From an uncultured Prevotella sp. (GTDB taxonomy: Bacteria > Bacteroidota > Bacteroidia > Bacteroidales > Bacteroidaceae), in assembly GCA_900541335.1 (NCBI GenBank), contig UQJC01000049.1, positions 1-15,356 on the forward strand: a DNA stretch of 15,356 nucleotides, read 5' to 3'. The notes beneath the pieces were generated by a model. It was not told the origin of the DNA. It saw only the letters and a program-made list of their open reading frames with translations, and made no database searches. The translations under genes were made by a program, and so were the position numbers. Below are positions 1 through 7,314 of this stretch, in pieces (position 1 is the first letter of the stretch; each line of letters opens with the position of its first letter).

Positions 1-941
1 AACATGTGTACGTGTACACGATGTTTGATACCTGCTCGTTGAGCGGCTTCTTTCAGCACTTTCACTAAGGCACTTGCAGAATATGGAGTTCCAGGTGTTT
101 CACCTTCAAACAGCCATTTTTGTGGGCGGTACTGGCGGTAGTATTGACGCAATTCCTCCAATAGTTTGGGGGATAGGAGCGAGTAGCGACATTTCTTCCC
201 CTTGCCCATGATGCGTACAGACATGGTTTCACTATTAATATCTGTGGGGACAAGGCTTAACAATTCGCTTCGACGCAGACCGGCAGAGTAAATCAGTGAA
301 ATCATGCAATGATGCTTGATGTTAGGTAATTGAGCAAGAATTCGCTTGATTTCATTTTTGCTCAGTACCTCGGGCAATGTCTTGTATTCCTTTGCTCGGG
401 TAATACCGCCATAGTACTGTCGCTTGCCACCTTTTACTTGTTCGTAATAGAACTTGATGGCGTTGATACGCATATTCTGCTGTGAAACAGAGATTTTCTT
501 TTCGTTTACGAGATAGAGTATGTATTTGTTGATGTCTGCTACTTGCAGCCTGTCGATGTTATGCCCCTTGTGATATTCCATGAAGTCGCTGAAGTAGGCC
601 CGGTAGGTTTTCACAGTCGAGGGGCTGTATCGCTTCTGTTCCAATAGTTCAAGGTATCCTTCAGGTAATGTGTAAACTCTTTTGGGCTTGGGATGGCGTA
701 CATAAACCCTACTGTAATCTATATAGGCATGGGGGGAATAGCGGTCATAGAAATCTGACAGCTTGAATGTGGCAGTTGGTATGTAGGCATAGGTATTTAC
801 AACTGCCTTTACATTGGGATCTTGTGCCAACAGCAAAGCGAGGGGTGGACTGTTTGCATAATCTACCCTTATGCAGTCTTCATTATTGTACTGGTCTTTG
901 TACAGCACAATGTTTTCGCGTAGCTTAGATTTCTGTTCCAT
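1..941 (-). CDS. Tyrosine-type site-specific recombinase/integrase, C-terminus cut by window edge
   Basis: Open from an ATG at 941 to the window edge, giving about 313 residues with no stop. Residues about 100-170 look like the SAM-like core-binding domain (RYSPSTVKTYRAYFSDFMEY, then a helical stretch). The catalytic domain begins near residue 190. YSAGLRRSELL carries the first catalytic Arg (about R223), and GKGKKCR carries the beta-hairpin Lys (about K247). The 24-residue spacing between them equals that in XerD. The sequence ends at RVHVHM, just where the H-x-L-R box should start, so the second Arg, the His residues and the nucleophilic Tyr lie outside the window. An N-terminal extension of about 90 residues precedes the core-binding domain, making it longer than XerC/XerD. 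It is more A+T-rich than the next genes, which fits mobile DNA. It could belong to an integrated element or be a lone recombinase acting on a local site; its substrate cannot be told from here. Confidence 0.9.
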   Translation of the reverse strand, partial: MEQKSKLRENIVLYKDQYNNEDCIRVDYANSPPLALLLAQDPNVKAVVNTYAYIPTATFKLSDFYDRYSPHAYIDYSRVYVRHPKPKRVYTLPEGYLELLEQKRYSPSTVKTYRAYFSDFMEYHKGHNIDRLQVADINKYILYLVNEKKISVSQQNMRINAIKFYYEQVKGGKRQYYGGITRAKEYKTLPEVLSKNEIKRILAQLPNIKHHCMISLIYSAGLRRSELLSLVPTDINSETMSVRIMGKGKKCRYSLLSPKLLEELRQYYRQYRPQKWLFEGETPGTPYSASALVKVLKEAAQRAGIKHRVHVHM

Positions 942-1147
942 ATATCCTTAACTTGTTTGTGATAAATGTTGGTATGGAATCAATCTTACCAGACCCAATT
1001 AGCTTCTCATGGTGGGTATTGATTGGGTCTTCTTATTAGAACGGGGCTTAAGCTTGGTATGAGTTGAAACAGGGACGGGCTGTCTGAGCAGGATGGCTCC
1101 AGAGCCTTCTTCCTGTCTATGGCTTAATTCGATCGCAATAATGGGGG
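942..1147 (-). promoter_or_regulatory. Long structured leader of the integrase gene
   Basis: About 200 nt separate the likely promoter from the integrase start. Near the gene, AGACCCAAT (991-999) is the exact inverse of ATTGGGTCT (1022-1030). AATCAAT (978-984) is the inverse of ATTGATT (1018-1024). The two right arms overlap by 3 nt, so the hairpins exclude one another. Between the arms on the minus strand is a minimal ORF, ATGAGAAGCTAA (1010-999), coding Met-Arg-Ser. Farther upstream GGCTC/GAGCC (1095-1106), flanked by CAGGA/TCCTG, forms another hairpin. The structures are read directly; a regulatory role is inference. No gene is seen in 942-1302. Confidence 0.4.
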
Positions 1148-1155
1148 CAAATATA
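1148..1155 (-). promoter_or_regulatory. Bacteroidetes -7 promoter element upstream of the integrase
   Basis: The minus strand reads TATATTTG, an exact match to the Bacteroidetes -7 consensus TAnnTTTG. It sits in an A+T-rich stretch. No TTTG was found at the ideal -33 distance; one TTTTG lies about 31 nt upstream, which is too far. Use of this element would give a leader of roughly 200 nt. Confidence 0.4.
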
Positions 1156-1302
1156 AATATTTACATGAAATCCGCCTATTGAACGGCAAAATTGATGGAG
1201 CGTAGTTTGATTTTTTTTTAGACGGGATGTAGATGGAAGGATGACTCGTCTGATATTGGTCGGGTGAGTCGCGATTTCCTCGGGTAAGCCTACGTATGAA
1301 AG

Positions 1303-1352
1303 AATCATCCGCATAGGGTCAAGCTGTTTAGGCTAACCCTATGCGGATGATT
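1303..1352 (-). terminator. Perfect 17-bp inverted repeat downstream of the NlpE-like gene
   Basis: AATCATCCGCATAGGGT (1303-1319) and ACCCTATGCGGATGATT (1336-1352) are exact inverse complements separated by 16 nt. The structure starts 25 nt after the lipoprotein stop codon on the minus strand. Its position and stability suggest transcription termination or 3'-end protection. Neither side has a T-run, so it is not a textbook intrinsic terminator. It could also be a protein-binding or recombination site. Confidence 0.6.
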
Positions 1353-1377
1353 GGTAGGTAATGGTTTATGTGTTTGT

Positions 1378-1827
1378 TTACTTCTTCTTCAAGACATAGT
1401 GTGGAGCTAATTCGCCTTGGTTCTCAGTACCCAAACTGTCGGATAGCATGATTGAGCTTTCATCTAATACTTTGTAGTACGTTTTTTCGCCAGATGAAGG
1501 AGTCACAAGCTCAATCAGTTTATCAGCCTTTTGATGGTAAACCCCACTGGTTTCAAATACCCCATCCTTTTCACCGAGGTATTGGCTGCGAAGGTCGTAA
1601 GTGCTGTCTGCGCGAAGGACAAGTTGGGTCTGAATGCCTTCGCAGTCGGCACAAGGAAGCGTTCCCTCAAACGTACCCGTAGGTAAGCTGGAGGAGGTAG
1701 TTACTGCTGTCGTTGTCGTATCTGTTTGTGAAGTTGAGGCATCAGTTGCATTGGATGAGTTACCACCGCATGCGGTGAAGGTCATGGCACAGCAAAGCGC
1801 TGTTACCTGAAAAAGCTTTTTTCTCAT
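1378..1827 (-). CDS. nlpE: NlpE-like lipoprotein (copper resistance NlpE N-terminal domain)
   Basis: The 149-residue product starts with a basic n-region and a hydrophobic stretch ending in the lipobox FTAC, with Cys20 as the lipidation site. A Ser/Thr-rich linker covers about residues 23-48. The rest is a single NlpE N-terminal domain, GTFEGTLPCADCEGI, with the family CxxC pair at C59/C62 and the later pattern of beta strands (YDLRSQYLGEKDGVFETSGVY). E. coli NlpE senses surface contact and envelope stress through CpxA and also has a C-terminal OB-fold domain. That second domain is absent here, as in many Bacteroidetes homologues, so a Cpx role should not be assumed. It is probably an outer-membrane or periplasm-facing lipoprotein of unknown ligand. 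It appears to be a single-gene unit, with a -7 promoter match upstream and a strong hairpin downstream. Confidence 0.88.
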   Translation of the reverse strand: MRKKLFQVTALCCAMTFTACGGNSSNATDASTSQTDTTTTAVTTSSSLPTGTFEGTLPCADCEGIQTQLVLRADSTYDLRSQYLGEKDGVFETSGVYHQKADKLIELVTPSSGEKTYYKVLDESSIMLSDSLGTENQGELAPHYVLKKK

Positions 1828-1895
1828 AGAGTGTGTATTTAGAGGGTTATTGTCGAATGGCTACTTACCAATTGAATCCCTTGTATAGGGCGTGA

Positions 1896-1903
1896 CAAAA
1901 GTA
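1896..1903 (-). promoter_or_regulatory. -7 promoter element for the NlpE-like gene
   Basis: The minus strand reads TACTTTTG, matching TAnnTTTG, about 69 nt upstream of the ATG. A TTG lies 14 nt farther upstream, closer than the usual spacing of about 19-20 nt. The -7 match is good but the -33 partner is weak. Confidence 0.45.
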
Positions 1904-2000
1904 CGTTTAATTTGGAACAATGGTCTTCTACGACCGATTATTTTTCCCTTTAGAACCAGAAAGGTAGAATCAGTATACAGAAAGCGAGAGATGGAAGAAT

Positions 2001-5000
2001 CTACCAGTCATACTGCATGACCGTACAGCTTGCTATTAAGGCTTTGTACAGTGGATTCTGATTGAGTATTTGCGGATTACCAAAGAGGAATAGCTGACGG
2101 CGGGCACGGGTTAGCGCAACGTTGAGCTTGCGGTCGACCGGGCAGTTTTCGACTTCTTGAATAGATGATAAGATGTCGAGTTGATAGGGCTCTGAGATGG
2201 TGGTGCTAAAGAGTATGTAGTCGCGCTGACTCCCTTGATAGCATTCCACCGTATCGATGGTCACTTCATCGGCCCAGCTGAATCCGTGTTGACGAAGGGC
2301 ACTCCGAATGCCTGCTATCTGACTGCGGAAGGGGACAATAACTCCAATGGAGTGAGCGGGCTGAAAGTCAGTCTGCCCGTTTTTCGCATGGAGTGAGCAA
2401 AGGGCTTGGGCTAACAGGCAGACAGCTTCGGCTTCGGGGGCATTGGCACGGAGGTTTTCGGCTTGAGCGGTCTGACTAACCGGGATGAAGCCTAAACGAG
2501 TGCGGGCCACGAGTTGTTCATAGGGACCATCGGCATGCGCCCATTGCAGGGTTTCTGTCTGGTGGGGCAGGGGTACGGGGGTAAGACGCGAATCGTAAAA
2601 ATAGCGATTGACAAAGGTTGCAATATCGGGGTGCATACGCCCCTGTTTGTATAGCATACCGACAAAGGCGGTGCGTCCGTGTGCCGCTTCTTGTTGGTGA
2701 AGGCGCTCGAAGAGGGAGTTGCGCAGGTCGGTCAGCCCGATGGCTCTGAGTGTTTGACTTTGTGTTTGTGTCTGACTCTCGGGGAGCATGACTACGGCTG
2801 GTAACTGTTTGTGATCGCCGATGAGAATAAATTTGCCGATGGCTTGCCGTTCCTGTTGACGGGCTGTAAGTAGCCCCATCACTTGCGGTTCAAGAAGCTG
2901 GGAGGCTTCGTCTAGAATGGCGGTGGCGAAGGTCTTGCGACGGAAGAGCATCCGGCTGTTGGTAAGTGTGATGACAGTGCCAACAATAATCGGAATGGTG
3001 TCAATCAGGTGGCGCACGTCTTCTCGGCGGGGCAAGGTGGCAGCCCGTTCGCTTAACAGGTGGGCATGATGAGCCGTGGCGCAAGTTTGCGGATTGCCGA
3101 TGCGCAAGTAGTCAAATGTGAGTTCTTGGGATAAATCGTCGAGCATGCTGCATATCTCGTCGACCGCGCGGTTGGTGTAAGCAGAGAGCAAGAGTGCGTG
3201 TGACTTCAAGTAAGTGGCATCGGCAGTGTGGGTGGCCGCTTCGAGTAAGTATTCCTTGACCATAGAACGTAGGGCCAGGTTGGTTTTGCCCGTTCCCGGT
3301 GGCCCTACGAGTAGGTAGTAATCTTGTGCCTGCTTTGCCTGCAATACAATTGATTCGACTGTTTCGGGATAGGAGCCGCGCAGGGTAAGGGCGAGGTTAC
3401 GCTGTGGAGAGCGTCTTCCGAGTAACAGGTTTTGACGGTCGGTAGTGGCAGTGAGCAATCCGAAGAGGTTACGGAGTTGTTGTGCTGCAGGTCCGTCGGT
3501 CGCATCGTGTTCAACGGCATAGCGTTTCTTCTTCGTAAAGAGCTGCAAGTTGCGTTGGCGATAAGCCAGTGTGATGGTCAGCGATTCAGCCGTGAGGGCT
3601 GTCACTGTGCCGCGCACCAACTGGCGGTTCGTCACGTTGGCTTCCTCGTGGCAATCGGCTTCATAGATTTGTACCATCTCGCCTTGATTAAAGTTGGGTA
3701 CGAAGTCGGCATCGTAGGTTGGCAGGTGGAAGCAAACGGTGGTAATTCCGCCACGTTCGTCAGTAGTTAGTTGGGCTAATTCCAATTGATCCAGCAGGTT
3801 ACCTGCCATGAGTTTGGTGCGGCGGTCGGCTGTCCACGTAGCAGCAAAGCCCCTGATGGAGTCAGGGCGGTTGTCGCTCGTCTTGCTCATGAACATTTCA
3901 CGCTCGACAAAGGTCACGTATTGGGTAAAGTATTCGCGCAACAGCTCGTCGTGGTTGAGCTGTTGAAGCGGCTGGGTCACCTCCTCTATTTGGGGACGGA
4001 GGTATTGGTCGTAGAATCTTCCTTGCAGTTGGTTCGAATTGAGATAATCAGGGGTCAGTTTGGGTAGTATTCGTTCAAATTCGCCCTGTTGCAAGCAATG
4101 GATCAGTCGTAAGATGCCGTTGCGCAGGTGTAAGATTTCACGTATGGCAGATGCTGAGGGACGCTCATTGAAGAAGCGTGGATAAGCGGCATAAAAGAGA
4201 AAAGTGCGCACCTCGTTCCAATCTATGTGGAAGTTGCGGCGCAGTATCTCGCCGTAGAGTGTCATCTGGAGCAAGTGGTCAGGTTTCGGACCTTTTACCT
4301 CTCGATAGAATTCTTCGGCTTTGCCACTCTTTAACTCCAATACACGTTGGTGGTCGAGTGTCATTACGTCGAGTCGTCCGCGTAGTCCCAAGGTGGGACA
4401 GATAAAGGAGGGCTCAAGGACCACATTTTCGCGGTCGATGTCAATATCGGGTGCGGCAAACCGTTCAGCTACCGTTTGGTGTATGTGGTCAAAGAGTACT
4501 TTCGCTTGTGCAAAGAAGGCTGCTCCCACCTCTTCTGCAGGCATACAGGCAAAGTCTAAAAGGGTCTGGCTGTAGTTGGTACGGAGGGATTGCAAGTACA
4601 GTTGCGGATCGGTGAGGTCACCGTTTATGCAATCGTCCATAAACTGGTTGGCAAGGTTACCAATCAGCGTGTAACGGGTCGGCTCGTTGGGAGCTAAGGC
4701 ATTGATGAGATAGTTGAGTGGCGATGTGCCATAGGGCTTGATGCAGGCTGTAAGTGAGCTGACATCAATGAGGTAATCGGGTTCGAGAATGACGAAATAC
4801 ACCTCGAGTGTGTCGGTTGCTCCTTCGGCCGCTACGGCATCAAGCAGCATGACGTTGGCTCCGGGGTAGAGGGGAGAGGTGAAGGGTTGAGGCTGTTTGT
4901 TGTTCCCCGATTCGGCCAAGCGTATGGTGAAGGGATGATCCTCTTCTTGATCGACGAGGCAACGGAAGCTGGTCGGCGTGAGAATTTCGGTAACTACCCC

Positions 5001-5393
5001 TCTGATCGTTCGCCGTTCGCGCAACACTTGCTTGCGTACCCGTAGCGGCCGAATAGCCTGTGGCAGGTCGGTGGGGATGGGGCTTTGGGTGAGCTGGTAG
5101 ATGAAGTGACAAAGGTCAGCCACGTCGGCACGTTCTTCCTCAACGTTGGGTACCCGTTCTTCCTGGAGTACACGTCGCGCATTGTGTCGGAAGCGGTCGG
5201 CCGCCCGGTGGTCAATGCCTTTGGCCTGACAAACGGCAATGAGGCGGGAGAACAGGGTGGCGTAATCGCTTTGAAAGTTGGCAGATTCGGCGAGGCAAAT
5301 GCGGTTGAAGAGGCTGTAAAGTCGAGCGTAGCGGCTATAGGCTGAGCCTTGGAGGTGAAGGATGTGTTGAACTTCGTGGTAGTACATGGGCAT
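2001..5393 (-). CDS. Dna2-like protein: PD-(D/E)XK nuclease fused to SF1 (Upf1-like) DNA helicase
   Basis: Residue numbers count from the GTG at 5453 (1150 residues). I prefer the ATG at 5393, giving 1130 residues, because the first 20 residues are His/Pro-rich and do not look like part of a fold. A RecB/Cas4-type nuclease spans about 340-420: RGRLDVM (D362), ELK (E373, K375) and QMTLY (Q396, Y400, the QxxxY motif). The helicase follows: Walker A GPPGTGKT (717-724), AYTNRAVDEI (about 758-767), Walker B ILDEAS (D848, E849), GDHKQLP (879-885), GRMHP (938-942), TVECYQGSQRDYILFS (1068-1083) and LNVALTRARRQLFLFGN (1110-1126). The domain order is that of Dna2, which trims flaps or ends during replication and repair. 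The four-cysteine Fe-S signature of eukaryotic Dna2 is not obvious around the nuclease. The gene stands alone between a lipoprotein gene and mltF; a repair role is inferred from domains. Confidence 0.92.
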   Translation of the reverse strand: MPMYYHEVQHILHLQGSAYSRYARLYSLFNRICLAESANFQSDYATLFSRLIAVCQAKGIDHRAADRFRHNARRVLQEERVPNVEEERADVADLCHFIYQLTQSPIPTDLPQAIRPLRVRKQVLRERRTIRGVVTEILTPTSFRCLVDQEEDHPFTIRLAESGNNKQPQPFTSPLYPGANVMLLDAVAAEGATDTLEVYFVILEPDYLIDVSSLTACIKPYGTSPLNYLINALAPNEPTRYTLIGNLANQFMDDCINGDLTDPQLYLQSLRTNYSQTLLDFACMPAEEVGAAFFAQAKVLFDHIHQTVAERFAAPDIDIDRENVVLEPSFICPTLGLRGRLDVMTLDHQRVLELKSGKAEEFYREVKGPKPDHLLQMTLYGEILRRNFHIDWNEVRTFLFYAAYPRFFNERPSASAIREILHLRNGILRLIHCLQQGEFERILPKLTPDYLNSNQLQGRFYDQYLRPQIEEVTQPLQQLNHDELLREYFTQYVTFVEREMFMSKTSDNRPDSIRGFAATWTADRRTKLMAGNLLDQLELAQLTTDERGGITTVCFHLPTYDADFVPNFNQGEMVQIYEADCHEEANVTNRQLVRGTVTALTAESLTITLAYRQRNLQLFTKKKRYAVEHDATDGPAAQQLRNLFGLLTATTDRQNLLLGRRSPQRNLALTLRGSYPETVESIVLQAKQAQDYYLLVGPPGTGKTNLALRSMVKEYLLEAATHTADATYLKSHALLLSAYTNRAVDEICSMLDDLSQELTFDYLRIGNPQTCATAHHAHLLSERAATLPRREDVRHLIDTIPIIVGTVITLTNSRMLFRRKTFATAILDEASQLLEPQVMGLLTARQQERQAIGKFILIGDHKQLPAVVMLPESQTQTQSQTLRAIGLTDLRNSLFERLHQQEAAHGRTAFVGMLYKQGRMHPDIATFVNRYFYDSRLTPVPLPHQTETLQWAHADGPYEQLVARTRLGFIPVSQTAQAENLRANAPEAEAVCLLAQALCSLHAKNGQTDFQPAHSIGVIVPFRSQIAGIRSALRQHGFSWADEVTIDTVECYQGSQRDYILFSTTISEPYQLDILSSIQEVENCPVDRKLNVALTRARRQLFLFGNPQILNQNPLYKALIASCTVMQYDW

Positions 5394-5529
5394 GTGGGGC
5401 GTAGAGGGGAAGATGGGGTGGGCTGTGCTGTCTGGGAAGATGGATGCGTGCACCGTTTATCCGTTTATAGGCGAAAGGGGGCTTGTGGTGTGGTGCCGAA
5501 CAGGGGAACATTGAGTCCCAGGGTTCTAA

Positions 5530-5743
5530 TAAGTAGGTGTTGAAAATGAGTTATACATAAAAATGCGGTGCAAGAACACGATTGTATGTGTAAGCAATTG
5601 GACTCTGAATGAGATAAGGTTGGTTCTATTAATGATCAGTTGATAAGTTGAAGAGTTTATGTTGAAAGTCATTGGCTTGATGAATAAACTCTTAAACTGT
5701 AATTGATAGAACATCCCATAAAATAGTTTTCAATGCCTACTTA
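5530..5743. repeat. Palindromic MITE-like intergenic element with TAAGTAGG ends
   Basis: This fills most of the gap between the mltF stop and the helicase start. The outer ends TAAGTAGGTGTTGAAAA (5530-5546) and TTTTCAATGCCTACTTA (5727-5743) match as inverse complements at 15 of 17 positions. Inside are two further hairpins. One pairs 5551-5559 with 5586-5594 through one G-T wobble. The other pairs AAGAGTTTAT (5651-5660) exactly with ATAAACTCTT (5684-5693) and extends imperfectly to 5624/5711. Partial or related copies occur at 7094-7170 and 9303-9371. No open frame worth calling and no clear target-site duplication were found. Non-autonomous mobile repeat is the best guess. Confidence 0.65.
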
Positions 5744-5751
5744 TCTCCTGT

Positions 5752-7011
5752 TCACTTCATGGCACCTTGTTCGGCCCTCTGACGGAGTTCTTCGGGAGTC
5801 AAGATGGTACGTTCCTTGCTGTAGCGATTGTGCTTATGTGCACGGCGTGCATTGCCTTCGGTCGCAGTAACGGGAAAGGCCGTGTTGGGAGCCGGACGAA
5901 GGTTACGCACCGTACCGCCATATTGGCGCCAGCGTTCCAGGATGCGTTGCACATAATGGTAAGTCTCAGCTCCAATCATGTAGCCGTGGCGCACCACGGG
6001 GTCGCGGTAGTAGCGTGCTTCGCTCAGGCGCAGAATGTAGGGTGCTACGTCATTCCACACATGCGGATTGCCACCATATTTTCGGGTCAGTGCCTGCGCA
6101 TCGTTCACATGGCCATAGCCCCCGTTGTATGAAGCAAGTACGAACTTCACACGTTCTTCAGCATCGGCTATGTGGGCAAAGTGTCCTTGCAGTTCCCGGA
6201 TGTAACGAGCCGCAGCGGCAATGTTTTCTTTAGGTGCAAAGACTTCTTGCTCCTTTATGCCGAGGTGGTGTGCCGTGGCAGGCATGAGTTGCATCAATCC
6301 CTTGGCTCCCGCCCACGAAATGGCATTGGGGTCAAAGCCCGACTCCTGGTAACATTGGGCAGCAATGAGTCGCCAGTCCCATCCCGTGTGGTGGGCGGCC
6401 TGCTTGAAGAAGGCATCGTAGGTAGAGATGATCCCCTTTTCGCGTGAGATGTAGGGAGCGCGTACCTGGCGTTTCACTTCGTGGCGTTCCTTCATGCGTG
6501 TGCGTTCGCGACGTTCGATTTGTACTTCTACTCCGTCGCCAAACCATTCGTTGAGGGCTTCAGCCAAGTCGGGTTCATCCTTACGTATGGCCCAACTGGT
6601 GTGGAGTTTCGGATTGTCTGCACCCGCTGCACAGAGTTGCTCTTGTTGGCAGCGTGCTTCGGGAAGTTGCAGAGCAATGAGGTCAACCTCCCCCTTTTTC
6701 AACTTCGCGATGAGGGCCGTCGTATCGTTGGCTACCTCGACGCGCACTGCTACACCCAGCGTAGCGGCAAAGTCTTCGGCTAAGGCGTACTGCAGACCCA
6801 TGTTTACACCTTGAAAGTCGAAGTAGGTATCCGGACCGCTCAGTGTAGCAATGAGCAATTCGCCCGAATCAGCAATGCGACCCAGATTCTCACCTTGAGG
6901 TTTAGCAGCCTTGGCAAAGGCTCCGTTGACTTCTTCCTGCTTCTGCTGTTTGGACTGACAAGCGGAGAGGAGTAGGGGAAGGGAGAGAAGAAGAAGAAGG
7001 GGAAGTTTCAT
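5752..7011 (-). CDS. mltF: MltF-like membrane-bound lytic murein transglycosylase (lipoprotein)
   Basis: The 419-residue product has a signal peptide, MKLPLLLLLSLPLLLSAC, with lipobox LSAC and lipidated Cys18. Residues about 48-158 are a solute-binding (SBP_bac_3) region: GELLIATLSGPDTYFDF, then MGLQYALAEDFAATLG, then KKGEVDLIALQLP. Residues about 195-355 form the lytic transglycosylase SLT domain: CYQESGFDP with catalytic Glu223, GLMQLMP (238-244) and ASYNGG (293-298). Such enzymes cleave the MurNAc-GlcNAc bond of peptidoglycan, leaving 1,6-anhydroMurNAc. The solute-binding part is much shorter than usual: after lobe I it runs directly into HTSWAIRKDEPDLAEALNEWF, which is normally the end of the domain. 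Most of lobe II therefore appears to be missing. The catalytic domain looks intact. It is flanked on both sides by palindromic repeats. Confidence 0.9.
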   Translation of the reverse strand: MKLPLLLLLSLPLLLSACQSKQQKQEEVNGAFAKAAKPQGENLGRIADSGELLIATLSGPDTYFDFQGVNMGLQYALAEDFAATLGVAVRVEVANDTTALIAKLKKGEVDLIALQLPEARCQQEQLCAAGADNPKLHTSWAIRKDEPDLAEALNEWFGDGVEVQIERRERTRMKERHEVKRQVRAPYISREKGIISTYDAFFKQAAHHTGWDWRLIAAQCYQESGFDPNAISWAGAKGLMQLMPATAHHLGIKEQEVFAPKENIAAAARYIRELQGHFAHIADAEERVKFVLASYNGGYGHVNDAQALTRKYGGNPHVWNDVAPYILRLSEARYYRDPVVRHGYMIGAETYHYVQRILERWRQYGGTVRNLRPAPNTAFPVTATEGNARRAHKHNRYSKERTILTPEELRQRAEQGAMK

Positions 7012-7093
7012 AGCGGAAAGAGATTATAAAGAGGTGCTGCAATGGAGGTGTATGCTACCTATAGGTTGTAGGCTTCGACTAAAAGCAATCCAA

Positions 7094-7170
7094 TAAGTAG
7101 GTGCTGAACATGATTTGAGCGCATTCCGTCCAATTGCTTGCACCTGCCACCATGCATTTATAGGTACAAC
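7094..7170. repeat. Degenerate partial copy of the TAAGTAGG palindromic element
   Basis: It begins TAAGTAGGTGCTGAACATGA, close to the left end of 5530-5743, then carries GTCCAATTGCTTGCAC (7128-7143). That segment is the inverse of 5588-5603 with one change. GCATTTATAGGTACAAC (7154-7170) resembles the inverse of the 5550-5566 region. TTGCACCT (7136-7143) pairs with AGGTACAA (7162-7169), the same hairpin as in the larger element. The inner 5624-5711 hairpin is absent and no good right end is seen, so the copy looks deleted and degraded. Confidence 0.5.
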
Positions 7171-7248
7171 GATTTGAAGTAAACGGGGGCAATCGGCTTT
7201 ATCGGGTGAGCCGATATCAGGCATCAGATTGGTTGAAGCCTCATTTGC

Positions 7249-7314
7249 AAAAAAATAACGTGCAACATCCTTCCGGTCGGAAGCCTTGGGGAAGGCGAAC
7301 GGGGATGTTGCACG
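7249..7314 (-). terminator. Intrinsic terminator downstream of prfA with a three-way-junction fold
   Basis: CGTGCAACATCC (7259-7270) and GGATGTTGCACG (7303-7314) are perfect 12-bp inverse complements. Between them sit two abutting small hairpins: TTCCggtcGGAA (7271-7282) and GCCTTggggAAGGC (7283-7296). On the minus strand the outer stem is followed by TTATTTTTTT, a proper U-tract, so the signal serves transcripts coming from prfA. The branched shape is more elaborate than a simple terminator. Confidence 0.72.

Noticed and set aside
942..1302. tRNA gene or tRNA-derived attachment site beside the integrase
   Set aside because: No cloverleaf or TPsiC-arm consensus was found on either strand.
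1117..1314. 65-residue minus-strand open frame
   Set aside because: It overlaps the 17-bp inverted repeat and the -7 promoter element and shows no protein-like features.
1303..1352. Invertible promoter switch acted on by the nearby recombinase
   Set aside because: The arms are only 16 nt apart, so there is no promoter-sized segment to invert.
5526..5714. 62-residue minus-strand open frame between mltF and the helicase
   Set aside because: It lies almost entirely within the palindromic repeat and is a by-product of its A+T-rich sequence.
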